Origin: Thiorhodovibrio winogradskyi
GTDB taxonomy: Bacteria; Pseudomonadota; Gammaproteobacteria; Chromatiales; Chromatiaceae
Reading direction: 5' to 3'
Assembly (NCBI RefSeq): GCF_036208045.1
Contig: NZ_CP121472.1
Location: 1,871,531-1,935,530 of the forward strand
Length of the DNA: 64,000 bases
Position numbers and translations under genes: made by a program
Shown: positions 58,527 through 64,000 of the stretch, piece by piece
Numbering within the stretch: position 1 is the first letter of the stretch
Layout: each line of letters opens with the position of its first letter
The notes under the pieces: generated by a model
What the model was told of the DNA's origin: nothing
What the model saw: the letters and a program-made list of their open reading frames with translations, nothing else
Databases searched by the model: none

Positions 58527-58534
58527 GGGGCGCC

Positions 58535-59695
58535 ATGGATCAGGATATCTTTCGCTACCCGGTCGCGCGCATTGGCATCATCGGTGGTGGCCAGCTCGGG
58601 CGCATGCTGGTAAAGGCGGCCAAGCAGATTGGCTGTACCTGCACGGTGCTTGATCCCACCCCTAATTCTCCAGCCGGGCAGGTATCAGGGCATCAGATCG
58701 TCGCCAACTATCAAGACGCCGCCGCGCTGCGGGAACTGGCTGAGTCGTGCGATCTGACCACCTTCGATCTTGAAGATATCAATAGCGACATCCTGACCGA
58801 ACTCAGTCGCGAGGGACGGCCCATCTTTCCGCACCCGCGGTTGCTTGCGGTGGTGCAGGACAAGCTGCGCCAAAAAGAGGTGCTTGCCGCGGCTGGTATC
58901 CCGGTGGCGGACTTTCTTGCCATGCCTGAGCCCGATGCCGCGCTCTGCGCTGAATTCGGCTACCCATTGGTGCAAAAGGCCAGACGTGGCGGTTATGACG
59001 GCCGTGGTGTCGCCGTGCTGCGTGGGCCCGGGGAGTTTGACGGTCATTTACCTCTGCCCTCCCTGATCGAGCGCTTTGTGCCAACAATCAAGGAACTTGC
59101 GGTGATGGTCGCGCGTGGGCGAGACGGCGACTGTCGCTGCTATCCGGTGGTGGAAATGCGTGTGCGCCCGGAGCAGAACATCCTTGATTGGCTGCTAGCT
59201 CCCGCGCGGATCGACCCCGGTATCGCGGCGTCGGCCCAGCAGCTAGCGGTGCGCACTGTCCAGGCGCTCGACGGTGTGGGGATTTTTGGCATTGAACTGT
59301 TTCTCGCCGCGAGTGGCGATCTTTTGGTCAACGAAGTGGCACCCCGCACCCATAACTCTGGCCATTACACCATTGAGGCTTGCATGACCGATCAATTCGA
59401 GCAGCATCTGCGTGCCATCGCCGGCTTGCCCCTGGGCGCGACCGATCTGCTGTGTCCAGCGGCCATGGTGAATCTGCTCGGCGCGCCCGGGCACCATGGT
59501 CGCCCGGTGATCAGAGGTCTGCGGGCGGCGCTGGCCATTCCTGGCGTGTCAGTGCATATTTATGGCAAGGCCGCGACCCGTCCCTATCGAAAAATGGGTC
59601 ATGTGACGGTGCTGGATACCGATCTCGAACAGGCACTGCGCAAGGCGAAACGGGTTCGCGAGCTCATCGAGATCACCGGAGAGGATCATCCATGA
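58535..59695 (+). CDS. purK: N5-carboxyaminoimidazole ribonucleotide synthase
   Basis: PurK makes N5-CAIR from AIR, ATP and bicarbonate in purine synthesis. The ATG at 58535 ([20 protein letters not shown]) follows GAGGGG; an ATG at 58523 overlapping the cbbR stop is also possible. The 386 residues show [18 protein letters not shown], the ATP-grasp segment [20 protein letters not shown] and [18 protein letters not shown]. Its stop overlaps purE by 4 bases. Confidence 0.96.
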   Translation: MDQDIFRYPVARIGIIGGGQLGRMLVKAAKQIGCTCTVLDPTPNSPAGQVSGHQIVANYQDAAALRELAESCDLTTFDLEDINSDILTELSREGRPIFPHPRLLAVVQDKLRQKEVLAAAGIPVADFLAMPEPDAALCAEFGYPLVQKARRGGYDGRGVAVLRGPGEFDGHLPLPSLIERFVPTIKELAVMVARGRDGDCRCYPVVEMRVRPEQNILDWLLAPARIDPGIAASAQQLAVRTVQALDGVGIFGIELFLAASGDLLVNEVAPRTHNSGHYTIEACMTDQFEQHLRAIAGLPLGATDLLCPAAMVNLLGAPGHHGRPVIRGLRAALAIPGVSVHIYGKAATRPYRKMGHVTVLDTDLEQALRKAKRVRELIEITGEDHP

Positions 59696-60261
59696 CTGGA
59701 GTTCAGTCAGCCCGGCCGAGAGTCGGCATCATCATGGGCAGCGATTCGGATCTGGCGGTCATGCAGGCCGCGGCGGACTTGCTCGCCGAGTTTGGTATTG
59801 CGTTCGAGCTTACCATCGTCTCCGCGCATCGCACTCCACGGCGCTTGTACGACTACGCGACCACAGCAAGCCAGCGTGGCCTTGAGGTCATTATTGCCGG
59901 TGCCGGCGGAGCAGCCCATCTCCCTGGCATGACTGCCGCCATGACACCGCTGCCGGTCATCGGGGTTCCAGTTAAAACCTCGGTACTCAGTGGACAGGAC
60001 TCGCTACTCTCCATTGTGCAAATGCCTGCTGGCGTGCCGGTGGCGACCGTGGCCATCAATGGCGCGCGCAATGCCGGATTGCTGGCGGCGAAAATGCTTG
60101 GCATCGCGGATTTGGGAATTCGCGCCCAAGTGGAGGAGTTTGCCCGGCGCATGGAAGAGCAAGTTCTTGCCAAGGCCGTCGCGCTCGAAAATGGGGAACT
60201 CGCTCACAGTCGCGCGGCAACCCAGTCATCTACTCCGGCAGATTCGCGGCGGGCAGGCTAG
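59692..60261 (+). CDS. purE: N5-CAIR mutase
   Basis: PurE converts N5-CAIR to CAIR. The 189-residue product carries [36 protein letters not shown] and [18 protein letters not shown], the class I active site. The C-terminal 30 residues are an unconserved tail. The start at 59692 overlaps purK (ATGA), so production is coupled. Confidence 0.96.
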   Translation: MTGVQSARPRVGIIMGSDSDLAVMQAAADLLAEFGIAFELTIVSAHRTPRRLYDYATTASQRGLEVIIAGAGGAAHLPGMTAAMTPLPVIGVPVKTSVLSGQDSLLSIVQMPAGVPVATVAINGARNAGLLAAKMLGIADLGIRAQVEEFARRMEEQVLAKAVALENGELAHSRAATQSSTPADSRRAG

Positions 60262-60358
60262 AATCCAAAAGCAGATGGGTTGAACGCGGTCTCGTGCTGT
60301 CTGGCCAGCCGGCACTGTTTCACCCCGGGTTTTTTGTAGCGCAGCAGCGGAGATCCAG

Positions 60359-61396
60359 ATGGACATTGCCGAGCTTCTGGCATTCAGCGTAAAAAACAAA
60401 GCATCGGACCTGCACCTGTCCGCGGGTTTGCCGCCGATGATTCGCGTCGATGGCGACATGCGCCGGATCAACGTGGCACCGCTTGAGCATCGCGCTGTTC
60501 ATGGGTTGGTCTACGACATCATGAACGACAAGCAGCGCAAGGACTACGAAGAGTTCCTGGAAACAGACTTTTCCTTTGAGATTCCAGGAGTGGCGCGCTT
60601 TCGTGTCAATGCCTACAACCAGAAGCGCGGGGCCGCGGCCGTGTTCCGCACCATTCCCTCGCAAGTGCTGACGCTCGAGGAGTTGGACGCGCCGGCCATC
60701 TTCAAGGAAATCGTCGAGGTCCCACGTGGGCTGGTTCTGGTCACTGGACCGACGGGTTCAGGTAAGTCGACCACCCTCGCGGCAATGATTGATTATCTCA
60801 ACAAGAATCGCTACGAACATATCCTGACCATTGAGGATCCGATTGAGTTTGTCCACACCAGCCGACGTTGTCTGATCAACCAGCGCGAAGTGCATCGGGA
60901 TACCCTGGGCTTTAGCGAGGCATTGCGTTCGGCCCTGCGTCAGGATCCGGACATTGTTCTGGTTGGCGAAATGCGTGATCTCGAGACCATTCGGCTGGCG
61001 CTGACGGCAGCGGAAACCGGCCACCTGGTGTTTGGCACCCTGCACACCAGTTCGGCGGCCAAGACGATTGACCGTATCGTGGATGTCTTCCCGGCTGCCG
61101 AGAAGACCATGGTGCGTTCCATGCTCTCGGAATCCTTGCGCTCGGTCATCTCCCAGACCTTGCTCAAAAAGCCCAATGGTGGCCGGATTGCAGCCCACGA
61201 GATAATGATTGGCACCCCGGCCATCCGCAACTTGATTCGCGAGGATAAGGTCGCGCAAATGTACTCGGCCATCCAGACCGGTCAAGCCCATGGCATGCAG
61301 ACGCTCGATCAGTGCTTGCAAGAGCTTGTCCGTAAAGGACTGCTCAAAAAGCACGATGCACGTGCGAAAGCCCAGAACAAGGAAAGCTTTAGCTAA
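60359..61396 (+). CDS. pilT: Type IV pilus retraction ATPase PilT
   Basis: PilT drives pilus retraction for twitching motility and DNA uptake. The 345 residues have the N-terminal PAS-like domain (DIAELLAFSVKNKASDLHLS), Walker A GPTGSGKST at 130-138, the Asp box, Walker B DIVLVGEMRD, the His box and the PilT motif AIRNLIRE. pilU does not follow, which is unusual for gammaproteobacteria. The gene has its own CGGAGATCC site. Confidence 0.95.
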   Translation: MDIAELLAFSVKNKASDLHLSAGLPPMIRVDGDMRRINVAPLEHRAVHGLVYDIMNDKQRKDYEEFLETDFSFEIPGVARFRVNAYNQKRGAAAVFRTIPSQVLTLEELDAPAIFKEIVEVPRGLVLVTGPTGSGKSTTLAAMIDYLNKNRYEHILTIEDPIEFVHTSRRCLINQREVHRDTLGFSEALRSALRQDPDIVLVGEMRDLETIRLALTAAETGHLVFGTLHTSSAAKTIDRIVDVFPAAEKTMVRSMLSESLRSVISQTLLKKPNGGRIAAHEIMIGTPAIRNLIREDKVAQMYSAIQTGQAHGMQTLDQCLQELVRKGLLKKHDARAKAQNKESFS

Positions 61397-61442
61397 CCTC
61401 TGGCCAAGGGCCTTGATGCCAGCTGCCTCGATGCCTGCTGGC

Positions 61443-62390
61443 CTATGGGTTTTTTTTGGCCGGCTCGAAGTGCAGGGAAACCGAGTTAATGCAATAACGC
61501 AGCCCGGTCGGTGCCGGGCCATCCGGGAACAGGTGCCCGAGATGGGAGCCGCAACTTCGGCAATGGACCTCGGTACGCAGCATGCCGTGGCTATGGTCTT
61601 GGCGTGTGGCCACCGCGTCCTGGTCGATGGCGTCAAAAAAGCTCGGCCAGCCAGTGCCTGAGTCAAATTTCTGTGTTGAATCAAACAGCCGCGCGCCGCA
61701 GGCGACGCAGGCATAGCGCCCGGCGTCTTTGTTATCCCAGAAGGCGCCGGTGAATGCCGGTTCCGTGCCCTGCCGCCGGCATACCCGGAATTGCTCCGGG
61801 GTCAGTTCCTCCCGCCATTGGTCGTCAGTCTTCTCGATTTGCTCGCTCATCGAAGGGGCTCCCTTGGTCTTGGTTTTGTCGGGACTTGGGCTTGGGTCTG
61901 GGTCTGGGGTGCGGGACCCCGGGTGTGCGCGATGGGTTGCTGGCATCGCGCATGTGAGTGCCTGTGCAAGATCCTCTGGCAAAGTGGTGGGTTTTTGCCG
62001 CTCCGGGTCAATGCAACAGTGGCGGGTGATTCCCGTCGCGGCAAGGATGTCGCTGTCGTTCAGGCACCGGTAAGCGAGGGTAAAACGGGTCGCTTCGCGC
62101 TGACTCAGCGTGAGTTGGACGCGGATGCGCTCGCCGTGGTGCATCGGCGCGCGGTAGTCGGCCTCGGCGTGGATGAGTGGCAGCAGGATCTCGCCTTGTC
62201 GGATGAGTGTATCAATGGGAAAGCCAAGTGCCTCCATCCAAAGCTCATAGGCGTCGTGCAGGTGGCGAAACAGATGGCCGAAAAAGAGTCGCCGCGCGGC
62301 GTCGGTGTCGTGTAACGCGACGCGAAACTGGTATTCGAACGGATGCCTCGCGAGTGACATCTCGGGTTGATCTTGGATGGAAACAAGCAT
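61443..62390 (-). CDS. Fusion of a 4-hydroxybenzoyl-CoA thioesterase-type domain and methionine sulfoxide reductase B
   Basis: A single open frame of 315 residues holds two domains. Residues 1-140 are a hot-dog thioesterase of the 4HBT/YbgC type, with LHDTDAARRLFFGHLFRHLH containing the catalytic Asp. Residues 181-315 are MsrB, with FDSGTGWPSFFDAI, zinc cysteines 228, 231, 277, 280 and catalytic Cys300 in LRYCINSV. A linker at about 155-180 is encoded by a six-base repeat giving Pro-Asp and Pro-Ser pairs. An internal ATG at 61850 with AGGGAG upstream could also make free MsrB of 135 residues (61443-61850). The start overlaps the next gene's stop at 62390. Confidence 0.85.
   Translation of the reverse strand: MLVSIQDQPEMSLARHPFEYQFRVALHDTDAARRLFFGHLFRHLHDAYELWMEALGFPIDTLIRQGEILLPLIHAEADYRAPMHHGERIRVQLTLSQREATRFTLAYRCLNDSDILAATGITRHCCIDPERQKPTTLPEDLAQALTCAMPATHRAHPGSRTPDPDPSPSPDKTKTKGAPSMSEQIEKTDDQWREELTPEQFRVCRRQGTEPAFTGAFWDNKDAGRYACVACGARLFDSTQKFDSGTGWPSFFDAIDQDAVATRQDHSHGMLRTEVHCRSCGSHLGHLFPDGPAPTGLRYCINSVSLHFEPAKKNP
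61878..61907. repeat. Hexanucleotide repeat in the thioesterase-MsrB linker
   Basis: Five imperfect six-base units stand in tandem (minus strand CCAGAC, CCAGAC, CCAAGC, CCAAGT, CCCGAC). The unit keeps the reading frame and encodes a Pro-Asp/Pro-Ser linker. Such repeats change length by slippage, which could explain how two genes became joined. Confidence 0.7.
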
Positions 62391-63283
62391 TAGCAGGCGC
62401 CGTCCGCGGGCAGGATGCGATCAACATCCACCGCGACCGTGAGTTCGTGCTCGCCACCGCCGTAAAACACGCCGCGCACAGGCGTGACATCCTGGTAGTC
62501 ACGGCCGATGGCGGTGGTGATGTGCTGCTCGCCGATCAAGCTGTCGTTGGTCGGGTCGAAATCCACCCAGCCATGACCGGGCACGAACAGCGAGAACCAG
62601 GCATGGGATGCGTCGGCACCGCGCAATTTGGGCTGCCCCGGCGGCGGCAGGGTTTCGAGATATCCGCTGACATAGCGCGCGGCCAGCCCCAGGCCGCGCA
62701 ACGCGGCGATGCCAAGATGGGCAAAGTCCTGACAAACGCCGCGTCGGTGGGCGAGCACCTCGCTGATGGGCGTGGCGATGGTGGTGAAGCTCGGGTCATA
62801 TTCGAAGTCGCTGAAGATGCGATTGACCAGCTCGCGGGTGGCGTCGAACAGCGGCCGACCGGGCGGGAAGCTGGCGCGGGCGAAGGCAACCGCATCCGGT
62901 TGCTGGGCGATGGCGGGCGAGGGCAGGGTGAAGGCGCGCGCCGCCAGATGCTTGGCATCAGGGGTCTCGCGCAGGCGCTTGGGCACGCTGTCCCAGGGCG
63001 GGTCGGCATCCGCGGCGGGTAGCGCCGGGATGGTGACTTCCACCTCGCTGGTGGCGCTGATCTCGAGCATCGAATGGGATTGCTGCAGCGAGAAGTAGCT
63101 CACCCTGTTGCCGAAAAAATCCTGATGTTCGCGCGTGACCGAGGGCCAGGGCGTGACCCGCAAGCTGGTATTGATCACGCGCTGATGATTCATGGGCCTG
63201 GGTTTGAGATGCGCCACGCTATGGCACAGGGACACAGGCGCCGCATAGGCATAGCGGGTGACATGACTGACGCGATATTTCAT
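62390..63283 (-). CDS. Transglutaminase-like protein
   Basis: The 297-residue protein has an N-terminal bacterial transglutaminase-associated domain (MKYRVSHVTRYAYAAPVSLC) and a transglutaminase core with a Cys-His-Asp triad: Cys184 in RRGVCQDFAH, His227 in DASHAWFSLF and Asp241 or Asp243 in GWVDFDPTN. Such proteins commonly occur next to alpha-E and ATP-grasp genes, as here, in a cluster thought to make or cut a peptide. Overlaps of 1 and 4 bases with the neighbours indicate an operon. Confidence 0.9.
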   Translation of the reverse strand: MKYRVSHVTRYAYAAPVSLCHSVAHLKPRPMNHQRVINTSLRVTPWPSVTREHQDFFGNRVSYFSLQQSHSMLEISATSEVEVTIPALPAADADPPWDSVPKRLRETPDAKHLAARAFTLPSPAIAQQPDAVAFARASFPPGRPLFDATRELVNRIFSDFEYDPSFTTIATPISEVLAHRRGVCQDFAHLGIAALRGLGLAARYVSGYLETLPPPGQPKLRGADASHAWFSLFVPGHGWVDFDPTNDSLIGEQHITTAIGRDYQDVTPVRGVFYGGGEHELTVAVDVDRILPADGAC

Positions 63284-64000
63284 GCGCGGCTCCCGGGCCT
63301 GGGCGGTTCCTGGTTGCCGCGCGGATCAATGAGGTAATGCGGCTGTTCTTCGTGGCGGAAGTATTGCGCCGTGAGCGCGTTGGAGAGTCCGCCTAGGCCA
63401 GTCTCGATACTGGTCAGCAGGCGATTGAGCGCCTCGCGGCGCGCGGGCGCGTCATCCACCGCCGGCGCGGCCTGGCTGAGTTGATCGAGTTCCGCCAGGC
63501 GCAGGTCAGTGACCAGGCGTAGCATGATTTTTTGCGCCTGACTGCGTAGGGGCTGATTCTGGGTGCGCGGCATGTCATCGACAAGCTGCTGCAATTGCAC
63601 CAGCTGATAGGCCAGGGAGCGCGGATTGGTTTCGTCCTGAAAGACCAGGTCCAGCAGGGCGCCAACCCGGGTGCCGGCGCGGTAGCGGCGGCGGTAGGTG
63701 ATCAGGCTGTCGGTCACGCCCAGCACGGCCTCGATGGTCAGGGTCTCGTCCGGTTCGCCGCTCACGGCGACCAGGGTGGCGCGCAGCAGGGCGGCGATGT
63801 CACGCCCGCGCTCGAGCCGGCGACCAGCCTCCAGAAAATGCCAGCCTTCGTTGTGGGTCATGTTCTCATTGGTCAGCGCGGCGAAAGCGACTAGGAAGGT
63901 CACCAGGGGGTCGAGCACATCCAACACCCCATTGAGCGCCTGGGGTTGATGTTCAGTGAGTGCGTGCAGGCTTTTTTCAATAGCGTTGACCACCCGCCAG
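63280..64000 (-). CDS. Alpha-E domain protein (DUF403), cut by window end
   Basis: The frame runs to the window edge, so the N terminus is missing. The visible 240 residues are an alpha-helical alpha-E domain: MTHNEGWHFLEAGRRLERGR, DSLITYRRRYRAGTRVGALL and NPRSLAYQLVQLQQLVDDM. It is usually found with, or fused to, a circularly permuted ATP-grasp enzyme; whether it is fused here cannot be seen. It overlaps the transglutaminase-like gene by 4 bases. Confidence 0.88.
   Translation of the reverse strand, partial: WRVVNAIEKSLHALTEHQPQALNGVLDVLDPLVTFLVAFAALTNENMTHNEGWHFLEAGRRLERGRDIAALLRATLVAVSGEPDETLTIEAVLGVTDSLITYRRRYRAGTRVGALLDLVFQDETNPRSLAYQLVQLQQLVDDMPRTQNQPLRSQAQKIMLRLVTDLRLAELDQLSQAAPAVDDAPARREALNRLLTSIETGLGGLSNALTAQYFRHEEQPHYLIDPRGNQEPPRPGSRA

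Overview
The window comes from a gammaproteobacterium that fixes CO2 with form IA RubisCO packaged in an alpha-carboxysome. Gene order and content fit a purple sulfur bacterium of the Chromatiaceae or a close sulfur-oxidising relative. No photosynthesis or sulfur-oxidation gene lies in the window, so this placement is an inference. No tRNA, rRNA, CRISPR array, prophage or insertion sequence was recognised.

Layout. (1) 1-17.3 kb, plus strand: the end of the str operon (fusA, tuf), then the S10, spc and alpha ribosomal-protein operons through secY, rpmJ, rpoA and rplQ, closed by a clear intrinsic terminator. (2) 17.3-35 kb: a SAM hydrolase-like gene and icd, then a block syntenic with the E. 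coli cspD-clpS-clpA-infA-aat-trxB-ftsK-lolA-rarA region. Here it also carries bpt, a COG3146 acyltransferase and a DUF433/DUF5615 toxin-antitoxin-like pair. Together ClpS, ClpA, Bpt and Aat make up a bacterial N-degron pathway. (3) 35-41.3 kb: a group concerned with redox and iron (bolA, di-heme peroxidase, encapsulated-ferritin-type protein, rlmKL, oxyR). (4) 41.4-47.6 kb: a loosely packed accessory stretch with a secreted Cys-His-Asp protein, an L,D-transpeptidase, a 44-residue lipoprotein, the wreck of a divergent two-component system, a CLC transporter and an HNH protein. (5) 47.9-58.5 kb: the carboxysome operon cbbL-cbbS-csoS2-csoSCA-csoS4A-csoS4B-csoS1-csoS1-bfr-like-acRAF, then a 70-residue disordered protein that could be an orphan McdB, then a CbbR-type regulator. 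(6) 58.5-64 kb: purK-purE, translationally coupled to the regulator, then pilT, an in-frame thioesterase-MsrB fusion, a transglutaminase-like protein and the end of an alpha-E/ATP-grasp protein.

How the parts work together. The first 17 kb is the translation and transcription core. The carboxysome operon encodes almost a complete microcompartment: RubisCO, the CsoS2 scaffold, carbonic anhydrase, shell hexamers and pentamers, and an assembly factor. The junctions cbbL/cbbS, cbbS/csoS2 and csoS1/bfr each carry a perfect inverted repeat, which could set the very unequal amounts of these products. The regulator is not divergent from cbbL as is common, but sits at the downstream end and overlaps purK.

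Points most worth a second look: the McdB-like protein without an adjacent McdA, a possible frameshift site in csoS2, the thioesterase-MsrB fusion joined by a hexanucleotide-repeat linker, the encapsulated-ferritin protein without a targeting tail or encapsulin gene, and the cbbR-purK-purE coupling.
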